Shown here one piece after another: positions 35,268-44,028 of a stretch of 64,000 nt of DNA. The notes under the pieces are model-generated. The model ran no database searches and was not told the DNA's origin. It saw only the letters and a list, made by a program, of their open reading frames with translations. Both the position numbers and the translations under genes were made by a program. The stretch is taken from contig NZ_JAATJC010000001.1 in assembly GCF_011927725.1 (NCBI RefSeq), forward strand, positions 689,001 through 753,000, given 5' to 3'. The stretch's first letter is position 1, and every line of letters starts with the position of its first letter. The DNA is from Sphingomonas kaistensis (GTDB taxonomy: Bacteria; Pseudomonadota; Alphaproteobacteria; Sphingomonadales; Sphingomonadaceae).

Positions 35268-37340
35268 ATGAATGCGCCCGCCGCTGCAACCGGCATCGCC
35301 GTCGACCCCGTCCTCGCCCGCTTCGTTGATGAGGAGGTGCTTCCGGACCTCGGGATTGACGCGGGGACGTTCTGGCAGGGGGTGGACGGCATCTTCGCCG
35401 AATTCGCTCCACGCAATGCTGCCTTACTGGCGAAGCGCGACGCACTGCAGGCGGCGATCGACGACTGGCACCGCAAGCAGCGCGGAAAGCCGCACGACCG
35501 CGCCGCCTACGAACACTTCCTGCGCGAGATCGGCTATCTGGTCGACGAACCCGCGCCGTTCACTGTTGGCACCCGCGGCCTCGATCCCGAGATCGCGACC
35601 ATGGCCGGACCCCAGCTGGTGGTGCCGATCCTCAACGCGCGCTTCCTCCTCAATGCCGCCAATGCGCGCTGGGGGAGTCTGTACGACGCCTTGTACGGGA
35701 CCGACGCGATGGGGAGCACACCGCCGGGCGGGGCATATGACACGGCGCGCGGGGCCGCGGTCGTCGCAACTGCGCGGCGCTTCCTGGACGGCGCGATCCC
35801 GGGCTGGGAAGAGGCGATCGGCGGGGGCGATCACGCGGCGGTGGCCGCGCGATCCGACACTTCGGTGTTGTTCATGCATCATGGCCTTCACATCGAGGTG
35901 TTGATCGATCCCTCCCACCCCATCGGCCGCGACGATCCGCTTCACATCGCCGACATCGTGCTGGAGAGCGCCCTCAGCACCATTTGCGACCTCGAGGACA
36001 GCGTCGCGGCGGTGGACGCCACTGACAAGGTCGCTGCCTACCGCAACTGGCTCGGGCTGATGCGCGGTGACCTTGCCGCCAGTTTCGACAAGGCGGGGCG
36101 CACGCTCGAGCGGTCCCTCAATCCCGATCGGCCGGTCGGCGACGTGACGCTTCCGGGCCGCAGCCTGCTGCTGGTCCGTAACGTCGGGCACCTGATGACC
36201 AACCCGTCAGTGCGGCTCGCGGACGGCGGCGAGGCGCCGGAGGGTATCCTCGATGCCATCGTCACCGGCCTGATCGCGCTCTACGACCTGCGCGGCCTCG
36301 GCCGCCACCGCAACAGCCGCGCGGGGTCGATCTATATCGTCAAACCCAAGATGCACGGCCCGGAGGAGGCGGGCTTCACCAACGACCTCTTCGATGCCGT
36401 CGAGGACCTGCTCGGGCTGGAGCGCAATACCATCAAGGTCGGCGTGATGGACGAGGAGCGCCGCACGAGCGCCAACCTCGCCGCGACCATCCACGCGGTC
36501 CGCGACCGCATCTTCTTCATCAATACCGGCTTCCTCGACCGCACCGGCGACGAATTGCATACGTCGATGCTGGCCGGGCCGATGGTTCGCAAGGCGGCGA
36601 TGAAGGAAAGCGCGTGGATCAGGGCCTATGAGGCGCGCAACGTGGCGATCGGCCTGGCCTGCGGGTTCAGCGGCAGGGCCCAGATCGGCAAGGGAATGTG
36701 GGCCGCGCCCGACCGGATGGCCGACATGATCGAGCAGAAGATCGGCCATCCGCAGTCCGGCGCGAACACCGCCTGGGTGCCGAGCCCGACGGCCGCCACG
36801 TTGCACGCCATGCACTATCACCAGGTCGATGTGTTCGAGCGGCAGGAGGAGTTGTCGCACGCCGCGCCGCCGCCGCTCGGTGACCTGCTCACCATCCCGC
36901 TCGCGCCCGGAACCAACTGGTCGGAAGAGGAGATCGCGCAGGAACTGGACAATAACTGCCAGGGGATTCTCGGCTATGTCGTGCGGTGGATCGACCAGGG
37001 GGTGGGCTGCTCCAAGGTCCCTGATATCCACGACGTCGGGCTGATGGAGGACCGCGCGACGCTGCGGATCAGCTCGCAGCATCTGGCGAACTGGCTTCTC
37101 CACGGCGTCTGCACGGCGGATCAGGTAGACGCCTCGCTACGGCGGATGGCGGCCAAGGTGGACGCGCAGAACGACGGCGATCCTTTGTACCGGCCGATGG
37201 CGCCCGACCCGGAGGCGAGCCTCGCCTTCCAGGCCGCCCGAGCGCTGGTGTTCGAAGGCCTTGAGCAGCCTAATGGCTATACCGAGCCCCTGCTGCACGC
37301 TTATCGTGCCAGGGTGAAGGAGCGCGATGGAGTGGCCTGA
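35268..37340 (+). CDS. glcB: Malate synthase G
   Basis: Malate synthase condenses glyoxylate with acetyl-CoA, completing the glyoxylate shunt. The 690-residue length is typical of the G isoform. Visible features: [41 protein letters not shown], a region [23 protein letters not shown] with catalytic-loop arginine/glutamate surroundings, and the C-terminal [14 protein letters not shown]. It starts 85 bases after aceA in the same direction and overlaps the DUF5996 gene by 14 bases. No glycolate-oxidation genes are adjacent, so it most likely works with aceA. Confidence 0.96.
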   Translation: MNAPAAATGIAVDPVLARFVDEEVLPDLGIDAGTFWQGVDGIFAEFAPRNAALLAKRDALQAAIDDWHRKQRGKPHDRAAYEHFLREIGYLVDEPAPFTVGTRGLDPEIATMAGPQLVVPILNARFLLNAANARWGSLYDALYGTDAMGSTPPGGAYDTARGAAVVATARRFLDGAIPGWEEAIGGGDHAAVAARSDTSVLFMHHGLHIEVLIDPSHPIGRDDPLHIADIVLESALSTICDLEDSVAAVDATDKVAAYRNWLGLMRGDLAASFDKAGRTLERSLNPDRPVGDVTLPGRSLLLVRNVGHLMTNPSVRLADGGEAPEGILDAIVTGLIALYDLRGLGRHRNSRAGSIYIVKPKMHGPEEAGFTNDLFDAVEDLLGLERNTIKVGVMDEERRTSANLAATIHAVRDRIFFINTGFLDRTGDELHTSMLAGPMVRKAAMKESAWIRAYEARNVAIGLACGFSGRAQIGKGMWAAPDRMADMIEQKIGHPQSGANTAWVPSPTAATLHAMHYHQVDVFERQEELSHAAPPPLGDLLTIPLAPGTNWSEEEIAQELDNNCQGILGYVVRWIDQGVGCSKVPDIHDVGLMEDRATLRISSQHLANWLLHGVCTADQVDASLRRMAAKVDAQNDGDPLYRPMAPDPEASLAFQAARALVFEGLEQPNGYTEPLLHAYRARVKERDGVA

Positions 37341-38232
37341 ACTCGATACCGCCCGCGATTCGGGGACGTGGCGCGTGCTGCATCTGGCCAGCCAGATGCT
37401 CGGCAAGCTCAGGGTGCGGCATGCCGACTGGGTCAATCACGGCTGGCACGTCGCGCTGCAGCCGTCGGCGAACGGGCTGGCGTCGCTTCCCATCGCGGCG
37501 GAAGGAGGGCGCTTCTCGCTCTCGCTCGACCTGTGCGATCACCGCATCCACTTGCTCGTCAGCGATGGCCGCAGCGACAGCGTGCCGCTGGCGCAGCCGA
37601 GTATCGCCAGGCTTCACGCCGACCTTATCGCCATGCTCGACCGCAACGGACTGCCGAGCGACTTCCACGGACGCCCTAACGAATTGCCCGACGCGGTGCC
37701 GTTTGCCGAGGACGACCGCCTGAGCGACTATCGCGAGGAGAGCGCGGTGCGCTTGCGCGAGGTGCTGCGAGTCGTCGTACCGGTATTCGAGACGTTCCGC
37801 GCGGGCTTCTCAGGCAAGGTCAGCCCGGTGCATTTCTGGTGGGGGAGCTTCGACCTTGCGGTGACCAGATTTTCAGGTCGGCGGGCACCCGACCATCCTG
37901 GCGGAGTACCCGGGCTGCCCGACCGGATCACGCGCGAGGCCTACAGCCACGAAGTGTCGAGCGCCGGCTTCTGGCCCGGCGGCGCGTTTGGGGCGGCCCC
38001 GATCTTCTACAGTTACGCCTATCCCTCGCCCGATGGCTTCTCAGCGGCGGCCGTCAGCCGAGGGCGCTTCGACGAGGCACTTGGCGAGTTCGTGCTGCCG
38101 TACGGAGAGGTTCGTTCACAGGCCGATCCGGCGGGCACCCTGCTCACGTTCCTGCAGGAGACCTACGCTGCCGCCGCCGACCTCGCTCAATGGGATCGCG
38201 CCGCGCTCGAACGGGACCCGGTCGCGCCCTGA
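37327..38232 (+). CDS. DUF5996 family protein
   Basis: The 301-residue product matches DUF5996: the N-terminal [30 protein letters not shown] segment, then [20 protein letters not shown] and [12 protein letters not shown] near the C-terminus, with many conserved tryptophans and histidines. The family is widespread in bacteria, cytoplasmic, without a known reaction. No signal peptide or membrane helix is seen. Its start overlaps glcB by 14 bases, so it is translationally coupled to malate synthase; whether that reflects function or convenience cannot be told from sequence. Confidence 0.88.
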   Translation: MEWPELDTARDSGTWRVLHLASQMLGKLRVRHADWVNHGWHVALQPSANGLASLPIAAEGGRFSLSLDLCDHRIHLLVSDGRSDSVPLAQPSIARLHADLIAMLDRNGLPSDFHGRPNELPDAVPFAEDDRLSDYREESAVRLREVLRVVVPVFETFRAGFSGKVSPVHFWWGSFDLAVTRFSGRRAPDHPGGVPGLPDRITREAYSHEVSSAGFWPGGAFGAAPIFYSYAYPSPDGFSAAAVSRGRFDEALGEFVLPYGEVRSQADPAGTLLTFLQETYAAAADLAQWDRAALERDPVAP

Positions 38233-38235
38233 CCC

Positions 38236-38270
38236 AAAAGAAAAGGGCGCCCCGGTTGCCCGGAGCGCCC
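38236..38270 (-). terminator. Rho-independent terminator of rpmI-rplT
   Basis: On the minus strand GGGCGCTCCGGG-CAAC-CGGGGCGCCC is followed by TTTTCTTTT, a classical intrinsic terminator. It lies 26 bases after the rplT stop and faces the DUF5996 gene end. Confidence 0.9.
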
Positions 38271-38295
38271 CTGTCTCGTCACCGAATCGAGTAGC

Positions 38296-38688
38296 TTAGG
38301 CGGCTTCGGCCTGAACCGAGCGATCGCCGTCGTTCGGAAGCGCCTTCTTGGCCTGCGCGATCAGCGCGCTGAACGCGGCGCCTTCGTGCATGGCCATGTC
38401 GGCCAGGACCTTGCGGTCGAGGTCGATGCCGGTGAGCTTCAGCGCGTGCATGAACTGACCGTAGGTCAGGTTCTCGGCACGGACCGCAGCGTTGATGCGC
38501 TGGATCCACAGGGCCCGGAAGCTCCGCTTCTTCACCTTGCGGTCGCGATAGGCGTACTGGCCGGCCTTTTCGACCGCCTGACGCGCAATGCGGATGGTGT
38601 TCTTGCGACGGCCATAATAGCCCTTCGCCTGCTCAAGGATGCGCTTGTGCTTGGCGCGGGTGGTTACACCCCTTTTGACGCGTGCCAT
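38296..38688 (-). CDS. rplT: Ribosomal protein bL20
   Basis: The 130-residue protein is bL20, a large-subunit assembly protein. [31 protein letters not shown] is the conserved N-terminal tail, followed by the globular C-terminal domain ([35 protein letters not shown]). It has a slightly longer alanine-rich C-terminus than E. coli L20. It follows rpmI after a 14-base gap and ends at a strong terminator. infC is not adjacent, unlike in enterobacteria. Confidence 0.98.
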   Translation of the reverse strand: MARVKRGVTTRAKHKRILEQAKGYYGRRKNTIRIARQAVEKAGQYAYRDRKVKKRSFRALWIQRINAAVRAENLTYGQFMHALKLTGIDLDRKVLADMAMHEGAAFSALIAQAKKALPNDGDRSVQAEAA

Positions 38689-38702
38689 TGCTCAAATACT
38701 CC

Positions 38703-38906
38703 TTAGTTGAGACCGTAGGGGGCCCAAAGCTTCACGCGCGCCGTATCGGCGACGGCGAGGACTTCGGTGCCACGGTTCTGGCGGATGTACTTGGCATTGT
38801 GGCTGATCAGGCGGTGGCGCTTGCCAGCGACTCCGTGCTTGATCTTGCCGGTAGCGGTGAGCTTGAAGCGCTTCTTCACGCCGCTCTTGGTCTTGAGCTT
38901 GGGCAT
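38703..38906 (-). CDS. rpmI: Ribosomal protein bL35
   Basis: From ATG 38906, which follows an AGGAG site, the 67-residue product begins MPKLKTKSGVKKRFKLTATG and continues GKRHRLISHNAKYIRQNRG; this is bL35. An in-frame methionine at 38948 would add an unrelated leader and lacks a ribosome site. It is the first gene of the rpmI-rplT operon. Confidence 0.98.
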   Translation of the reverse strand: MPKLKTKSGVKKRFKLTATGKIKHGVAGKRHRLISHNAKYIRQNRGTEVLAVADTARVKLWAPYGLN

Positions 38907-39046
38907 TTTCGTCTCCTGTGTAGCCCGCGGACGGGCGACGTTTCTCACCTGACACGGCAGCCCTCACTGGCCGGCCCGGTGGTTTTTCCAACGATCTGGA
39001 AAGCGCGCCCCCTAGCCGGGGAGGGGGCGAATGGCAAGAGTTGCGC

Positions 39047-39697
39047 TCACCAGGGAACGGCTTTGCCCTCGAAATCGAAGAACTTGCCCGAGTCCTCCAG
39101 CGTCAGTCCGTCGATCACCCGGCGCATGGCGGCGATGCTCTGCTTCGGCACGACCGGGGCGCTCTCCCCACCCATCCGGGTCTGGACCCAGCCGGGGTGC
39201 AGCGGGACGCAGACGAGGTCGGGATTGGCCAGCGCCAGCGTTTGCCAGGCCATGTTCAGCGCCGTCTTGCTCGAGCGGTAGGCGAGGAAGCCGCCCGAGC
39301 TGTTGTCGGCGAGCGAGCCCATCCGGGTGCTGATTACGATCAGCTTGCCGCTCGCTGCCCTGACTTCGGGCAGCAGTGCCTGGGCGAGGAGATAGGGCGC
39401 GATGGTGTTGACGGCGAAGGTGTCCAGCCACTCGCCCGCTGCTTGTCCGTCGCTGGCGTCGCGCGGGCCATAGGTCCCGGCGTTGGCGATCAGCAAGTCG
39501 ATGGGGCGTCCGGCCCGGACCGCGCTGACCGCGGCGGCATCGGCCATGTCGAGCGTTCGGACCTCGGCGCCGAGCGACTCGAGTTCCGGCGAGGTTTCGC
39601 GGACGGTGGCGATGACGTCCCAGCCCGCCTCGCGATACTGGCGAACGAACTCCAGGCCGAGGCCGCGGTTGGCACCGGTGACGAACAAGGTGGGCAT
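39047..39697 (-). CDS. Short-chain dehydrogenase/reductase
   Basis: The 216-residue SDR starts at ATG 39697 (MPTLFVTGANRGLGLEF). TGANRGLG is the dinucleotide-binding TGxxxGxG, LLIANAG the NNAG-equivalent, ISTRMGS carries the catalytic serine region, and YRSSK the YxxxK pair. It resembles the classical C-factor-like or sniffer/carbonyl-reductase SDRs with a short C-terminus. No substrate can be deduced, and the neighbours give no pathway clue. Confidence 0.88.
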   Translation of the reverse strand: MPTLFVTGANRGLGLEFVRQYREAGWDVIATVRETSPELESLGAEVRTLDMADAAAVSAVRAGRPIDLLIANAGTYGPRDASDGQAAGEWLDTFAVNTIAPYLLAQALLPEVRAASGKLIVISTRMGSLADNSSGGFLAYRSSKTALNMAWQTLALANPDLVCVPLHPGWVQTRMGGESAPVVPKQSIAAMRRVIDGLTLEDSGKFFDFEGKAVPW

Positions 39698-39854
39698 GAC
39701 GGACTTCTCTCTTTCCGGGGCATAAGGTTGTGGCGGCGATAACGCACGGCGCGAGCAAAGCGCCTGCCCTTTGTGCCGTGTGGGCACCGCTGGTTGCTTC
39801 CGGGGGTTTGGAGTAAGGTGTCGGCTTCTTCGTCATCCACGAAGGGAGACCGAC

Positions 39855-40001
39855 ATGAGTGCGGACGAGCGTCACTACAGCGCGGAGCAGGTGACCGGAG
39901 CACGCCAGGAAGGGGTTGTGCGTTGGGTACTGGTAATCTCGCTCCTTCTGATCGTGTTGGCGATGTCGGCCATGTGGATCATTCCAGCCCTTACCGGCTG
40001 A
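39855..40001 (+). CDS. 48-residue single-pass membrane protein
   Basis: ATG 39855 follows GAAGGGAGA. The peptide MSADERHYSAEQVTGARQEG continues into one membrane helix (VVRWVLVISLLLIVLAMSAMWIIPALTG). It resembles small sphingomonad membrane peptides with an N-terminal polar segment but has no named family. The downstream DUF1810 gene appears to start inside its last third. Confidence 0.7.
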   Translation: MSADERHYSAEQVTGARQEGVVRWVLVISLLLIVLAMSAMWIIPALTG

Positions 40002-40423
40002 GCCTCGCACGGTTCGTCGCTGCCCAGAGCGGCGTTCACGATCTTGCCCTGGCCGAGCTTCGCGCCGGCGCCAAGCGGACCCACTGGATGTGGTTCGTCC
40101 TGCCCCAGCTGCGCGGGCTGGGCACCAGCATGATGGCCGATCGCTACGGCCTTGAAGGCCTTGACGAGGCGCGCGCCTATCTTGCCAATCCGATCCTCGG
40201 CGAGCGGCTTCGTGAGTGCGTGTCGGCGCTGCTGCTTCACGCCGGGACGCGCAGCGCCGCGGAGGTGATGGGGGTGGTCGACGCGATCAAGCTGCACAGC
40301 AGCCTGACCTTGTTCGAAGCGGCCGGCGGTGGGCCGCTGTTCACCCGCGCGCTCGACGCCTTCTACGGAGCCGAGCGCGATCGCCGCACCCTTGGCCGGC
40401 TTGGTCCGCAGCGCCGGGCCTGA
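39974..40423 (+). CDS. DUF1810 family protein (calpastatin-like)
   Basis: The 149-residue product matches DUF1810: LARFVAAQSGVHDLALAEL, RAGAKRTHWMWFVLPQLRGLG, YGLEGLDEARAYLANPILGERLRECVSALL, and VVDAIKLHSSLTLFEAA. No ATG precedes the first conserved block in frame; GTG 39974 gives VDHSSPYRLSLARF, the right length, and overlaps the preceding small gene by 28 bases. Function of DUF1810 is unknown; members are cytoplasmic and often encoded alone. Confidence 0.85.
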   Translation: MDHSSPYRLSLARFVAAQSGVHDLALAELRAGAKRTHWMWFVLPQLRGLGTSMMADRYGLEGLDEARAYLANPILGERLRECVSALLLHAGTRSAAEVMGVVDAIKLHSSLTLFEAAGGGPLFTRALDAFYGAERDRRTLGRLGPQRRA

Positions 40424-40482
40424 CAGCCTCCGGCAAGCGGTTCCGCTTGCCTTCCGCCACGCTTCCCTGTTGGTACGGACCC

Positions 40483-41106
40483 GTGCCGAATAGTCCGCCG
40501 CCTCTGTCCCCGCTCGCCGCCTGGGTGAAGCGTCGTTTTGTCCGCTGGTTCAACCGTGGCGGATGGACCTGCGAGGGGGTGCTGCCCTTGCCGCCCAAGG
40601 CCGTGGTGATGGGGGGTCCGCACACCAGCAACTGGGACTTCCTGGTGTTCGTCGGCGCAATGGAGACGATGGGCGTCGACGCAGCCTACATCGGCAAGGC
40701 TAGCCTGTTCCGGTGGGGACCGATGGCCCGCTTCATGAAGGGGCTGGGCGGGATCCCGGTCGAGCGTTCGGTCCGCAATGACCTGGTCGCGCAGGTGTCG
40801 CAGCGATTGCGGGACGCCGACCGGATGCTGCTGGTCATCGCGCCCGAAGGGACGCGCGAGCCGACCACCGATTGGCGGATGGGCTTTTACCGTATCGCGC
40901 TTGCCGCCGGAGTTCCGATCGTCCCGGGCGGACCGGATTACACCCGCAAGGTCGCCATCTTCGGTGCGCCGATCATCCCGACCGGCGATCCTGAGGCCGA
41001 CCTCAAGCCGGCCTGGGAGTTCTTCCGTACCCTTGTCCCGCGGCACCCCGACCAGGTCCTTTTCCCGGATGGAAGCGGCATGGACGGACGACCGGGCGCG
41101 GCCTAG
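40483..41106 (+). CDS. Glycerolipid-type acyltransferase (PlsC superfamily)
   Basis: From GTG 40483 the 207-residue protein reads VPNSPPPLSPLAAWVKRRFV. It has the acyltransferase motifs GGPHTSNWDFLVF (H-x4-D catalytic pair), GGIPVERS, and LLVIAPEGTREPTTDWRMGFYRIAL with the PEGTR motif. The longer frame from 40216 is an out-of-register overlap with DUF1810. Length and motif spacing fit the short, soluble-looking LPLAT subfamily seen in many proteobacteria rather than canonical PlsC, so substrate is uncertain. Confidence 0.82.
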   Translation: MPNSPPPLSPLAAWVKRRFVRWFNRGGWTCEGVLPLPPKAVVMGGPHTSNWDFLVFVGAMETMGVDAAYIGKASLFRWGPMARFMKGLGGIPVERSVRNDLVAQVSQRLRDADRMLLVIAPEGTREPTTDWRMGFYRIALAAGVPIVPGGPDYTRKVAIFGAPIIPTGDPEADLKPAWEFFRTLVPRHPDQVLFPDGSGMDGRPGAA

Positions 41107-41145
41107 GCTCGGTCGCGAAAGACCCTGCCGACCGAGGAGAAATCC

Positions 41146-41673
41146 ATGCGCTCACTGCTTGCCGCCGCCGCCACCGCCCTGCTGGCCCTGGCCGCCGCGC
41201 CCGCCAGTGCCGCCCTTCCGGTCGGCGCCAAGGCGCCCGACTTCACCACCATGGGCTCGCTCAACGGAAAGCCGTTCCGGCTCCATCTGCAGGAGCAGCT
41301 GAAGCACGGGCCGCTGGTGCTTTATTTCTATCCCAAGGCGTTCACCGAAGGCTGCACGTTGGAAGCCAAGGCCTTCAGCGACGCCATTCCCGCCTTCCGC
41401 AAGGCAGGCGCGCGGGTGGTCGGCCTCAGCGCCGACAATCTGGACACGCTGAAGAAGTTCAGCGTCGAAGCGTGCCGCGGCCAGTTTCCGGTCGCCACCG
41501 CCAACGCCGACCTGATCAAGGCTTACGACGTGAAGCTGCCGGTCGCGCCGGTCAGCAACCGGACCTCCTATGTCATCGCAAGGGACGGGCGGGTGATCTT
41601 CGTTCACTCGGACATGAGCTGGAAGGAGCATGTCGCGCAGACGCTCGCAGCGGTGCAGGCACTCAAGAGATGA
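41146..41673 (+). CDS. Periplasmic peroxiredoxin (BCP/AhpC-TSA family)
   Basis: The 175-residue protein has a signal peptide (residues 1-23, ending ASAAL) and a thioredoxin-fold peroxiredoxin domain: LPVGAKAPDFTTMGSLNGKPF, then VLYFYPKAFTEGCTLEAKAFSD with peroxidatic Cys70, and a second cysteine at 110 (VEACRGQFPV). The order resembles bacterioferritin comigratory protein but it is exported, so it probably reduces peroxides in the periplasm with an unidentified thiol partner. GAGGAGA precedes the start. Confidence 0.9.
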   Translation: MRSLLAAAATALLALAAAPASAALPVGAKAPDFTTMGSLNGKPFRLHLQEQLKHGPLVLYFYPKAFTEGCTLEAKAFSDAIPAFRKAGARVVGLSADNLDTLKKFSVEACRGQFPVATANADLIKAYDVKLPVAPVSNRTSYVIARDGRVIFVHSDMSWKEHVAQTLAAVQALKR

Positions 41674-41761
41674 TGGGCTGCGAAGTGGGCTGGTAAGTAT
41701 CGGGAAAGCCAGGCGCGGCAAGTCTCTCGACAATAGCGAATCTTTGAGGCAAGTAACTGAA

Positions 41762-43204
41762 ATGCGTCAGATTTCTCGGCTCCGCCAAGTCTCGTCCCTA
41801 CTCTGCATTTCGGTGCTGCTGAGCAGCTGCGGTGGAGGCGACGGGGCCACTCCCGATTCGGCCGGAACGCCGCCGGTGATCGTGACTCCGCCGCCGACCA
41901 CGCCGCCCACCAACACCGCCTGTTCGCTGACCTCGCGACTGGAATGGGTCCAGGCGCGTCTGAAGGAGGATTACCTCAATCCTGACCTGCTCGCGAACAT
42001 CAGTCCGGCGGGCTACACCGACATTCAGCAGTATATCAACGACCTGACGGCCCCGGCCCGCGCGGCGGGCAAGGACAAGCTGAACTTCTCCTACGTCACC
42101 TCGATCGCGGAAGAGACGGCGCTGACCAACAGCGGCTCCTCGGCCGGTCTGGGCGTCCGCCTGTACACCGAGGGCAGCCGACTGTTCATCAGCGAAGCCT
42201 TCGAAGGCGCCCCGGGCCTTGCCGCCGGCCTCGACCGCGGGGTCGAGATCCTGGCGATCGGGACCAGCGCCAGCACGCTGCAGAACGTGTCCGACCTGAT
42301 CGCATCGGGCGGCCTCAGCGCCGCGCTTGGGCCGAGCGAGCCGGGAGTTACCCGGACCTTCCGCATTCGCAGCGTCAGCGGCGTCGAAAGCGTGATCACC
42401 GCGACCAAGGCCGATTACGCCCTCGACCCGGTGTCGGACCGCTATGGCGGGAAGATCCTGACCGACGGCGGCAAGAAGGTCGGCTACGTCAACCTGCGCA
42501 CGTTCATCGTCGCCAATGCCGACCAGCAGCTGCGCACCGTCTTCGCCGACTTCAAGGCGCAGGGCGTCACCGAAGTGATCATCGACCTGCGCTACAATGG
42601 CGGCGGCCTGGTGTCGCTGGCGGAAACGCTGACCAACCTGCTCGGCGCCAACCGCACCAGCAGCGACATCCAGAGCAAGACGGTGTTCAACGCGCGGCTG
42701 TCGTCCAACAACCGGACCACCTATTTCGCGCCGCAGACGCAGTCTATCGCACCGACCAAGATCGCCTTCATCGGCGGGCCGGCCACGGCCTCGGCGAGCG
42801 AACTGGTGATGAATGCGCTGATCCCTTATTATGGCGCCAACGTCGGGCTGATCGGGGCCAACACCTATGGCAAGCCGGTCGGCCAGATCGCGCGCGACCG
42901 GGCGGAGTGCGACGACCGCTTCCGGATCATCGCCTTCCAGACCGTCAATCGCGACAATAACGGCGACTATTTCAACGGGCTTGCAAGCAGCTTCCAGCGC
43001 ACCTGCCGGGCGACCGACGACCTGACCCGGCAGTTGGGCGATCCGACCGAGACCAGTATCAAGACCGCGCTCGACTTCCTTGCCGGACGGTCGTGCACTG
43101 CGATCACCGGCGGCATCTCGTCGCTGTCGGTCGGCGAGGGCCGGGCGCTGTTGCAGTCGCCGACCCCGACGTCGGCCCAGCGCGAGGTTCCGGGCCTGTT
43201 CTGA
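41762..43204 (+). CDS. S41-family peptidase lipoprotein
   Basis: The 480-residue protein starts at 41762 (MRQISRLRQV) with a lipoprotein signal and cysteine 23 (LLSSCGGG), followed by a threonine/proline linker. A PDZ-like region (LGVRLYTEGSRLFISEAFEGAPGLAAGLDRGVEILAI) precedes the S41 core: VGYVNLRTFIVAN, VIIDLRYNGGGLVSLAETLTNLL, the nucleophile serine in GPATASASELV, and a lysine in NTYGKPVGQ. It is a carboxy-terminal-processing-like protease on the periplasmic side. The C-terminus SAQREVPGLF resembles that of the next small gene. Confidence 0.9.
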   Translation: MRQISRLRQVSSLLCISVLLSSCGGGDGATPDSAGTPPVIVTPPPTTPPTNTACSLTSRLEWVQARLKEDYLNPDLLANISPAGYTDIQQYINDLTAPARAAGKDKLNFSYVTSIAEETALTNSGSSAGLGVRLYTEGSRLFISEAFEGAPGLAAGLDRGVEILAIGTSASTLQNVSDLIASGGLSAALGPSEPGVTRTFRIRSVSGVESVITATKADYALDPVSDRYGGKILTDGGKKVGYVNLRTFIVANADQQLRTVFADFKAQGVTEVIIDLRYNGGGLVSLAETLTNLLGANRTSSDIQSKTVFNARLSSNNRTTYFAPQTQSIAPTKIAFIGGPATASASELVMNALIPYYGANVGLIGANTYGKPVGQIARDRAECDDRFRIIAFQTVNRDNNGDYFNGLASSFQRTCRATDDLTRQLGDPTETSIKTALDFLAGRSCTAITGGISSLSVGEGRALLQSPTPTSAQREVPGLF

Positions 43205-43374
43205 TGCGCGGCCTGATCCTGGCATCGGTGGCGATGATGGCGGGGCCGGCGGCTCCGCCCAAGGTGCCGCCGAAGCCGGAGCAGCCTCCCAGTGCCGAGT
43301 CGGCCAAGCCACTGCAGCCGGTCCGGCCCGATAAGCCGTCGGACGCCCAGCGCTTCAATCCCGGCCTGTTCTGA
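43204..43374 (+). CDS. Small proline-rich protein, 56 residues
   Basis: ATG 43204 overlaps the S41 stop (TGATG), so it is coupled. The peptide has a short hydrophobic start (MRGLILASVAMMAGP) and then a Pro/Lys-rich stretch ending KPSDAQRFNPGLF. The final residues share the pattern AQR-x2-PGLF with the C-terminus of the S41 protein upstream. It may be exported through its hydrophobic start. No family recognised. Confidence 0.6.
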   Translation: MRGLILASVAMMAGPAAPPKVPPKPEQPPSAESAKPLQPVRPDKPSDAQRFNPGLF

Positions 43375-43436
43375 CCCGCAACCCCGTGGCATCAAGCGGC
43401 GTTCGTTCACGTTGAACGCAACACAGGAGCAGCGCC

Positions 43437-43550
43437 ATGGCCAAGGGCCAGATGAAATCCAACAAGGAAACCCGCAAGCCCAAGGCGAAGAAGGAAAAGA
43501 CCATCGCCGCCAATCCCTCGACCAAGGGGACGGTCAAGCGGGAGGATTGA
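43437..43550 (+). CDS. Small lysine-rich protein, 37 residues
   Basis: ACAGGAGCAGCGCC precedes ATG 43437. The peptide MAKGQMKSNKETRKPKAKKE continues with KTIAANPSTKGTVKRED. It is highly basic and hydrophilic, without a signal or membrane segment, similar to a short sphingomonad protein family that I remember without a function. Too short for most gene finders but the codon usage and ribosome site look real. Confidence 0.7.
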   Translation: MAKGQMKSNKETRKPKAKKEKTIAANPSTKGTVKRED

Positions 43551-43583
43551 ACGACCTGCGCAAGACGACCCGCGCGGGCGGGA

Positions 43584-43889
43584 TCAGTCGGTCTGGGCCT
43601 CTTGCGCCGCACGCGAGGTCTGGAGCTGCGCGTAAGCGGCGTTGATTTCCTTCCACGCGCGATCGCACGTGCGGCGGTCCTTCAGGGCGCTGCTGCTGCA
43701 GACCTGCCGGAGACGCTCCATCGCGGTTTTCTGCGTGAACAGGCCGGTGCGTTCCAGATTGCCCGTGCTCGGCCCGTTGAAGCGATCGACATCGGTCGGG
43801 CCCGGCGGGGTGGGGGCGCCAAGCGGCAAGGCGGCGGCGGGCGCGGACAGCAGCAGCGTCAGGCTCAACGCGGAAGCAACGAATCGCAT
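43584..43889 (-). CDS. Secreted protein of unknown function
   Basis: From ATG 43889 (MRFVASALSLTLLLSAPAAAL) the 101-residue product has a signal peptide cleaved near residue 21. The mature part has LGAPTPPGPTDVDRFNGPST, TQKTAMERLRQVC, and a second cysteine in RRTCDRAWKEINAAYAQL, likely a disulphide-linked helical domain. No named family. It converges on the small basic gene and is followed by a 304-residue exported protein on the same strand, upstream. Confidence 0.7.
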   Translation of the reverse strand: MRFVASALSLTLLLSAPAAALPLGAPTPPGPTDVDRFNGPSTGNLERTGLFTQKTAMERLRQVCSSSALKDRRTCDRAWKEINAAYAQLQTSRAAQEAQTD

Positions 43890-44028
43890 CTCTGGCATTC
43901 CTTCAGGCAAGGGGCATTCGACTCCGTCCGACCCTACGACCGCGACTGCAATCAGTCCAGCACCGGCACAGTCGAAGACGCGTCCAACATGGCAGTGAAC
44001 GAGTGGAGCGCCCACGCGATGCTTGCGC

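Noticed and set aside
33791..35476. 561-residue minus-strand open frame over aceA and glcB
   Set aside because: Antisense to two unambiguous enzymes, with no recognisable domain and shadow-like composition.
41798..43312. 504-residue minus-strand open frame over the S41 gene
   Set aside because: Antisense shadow; the plus-strand frame has a lipoprotein signal and complete catalytic motifs.
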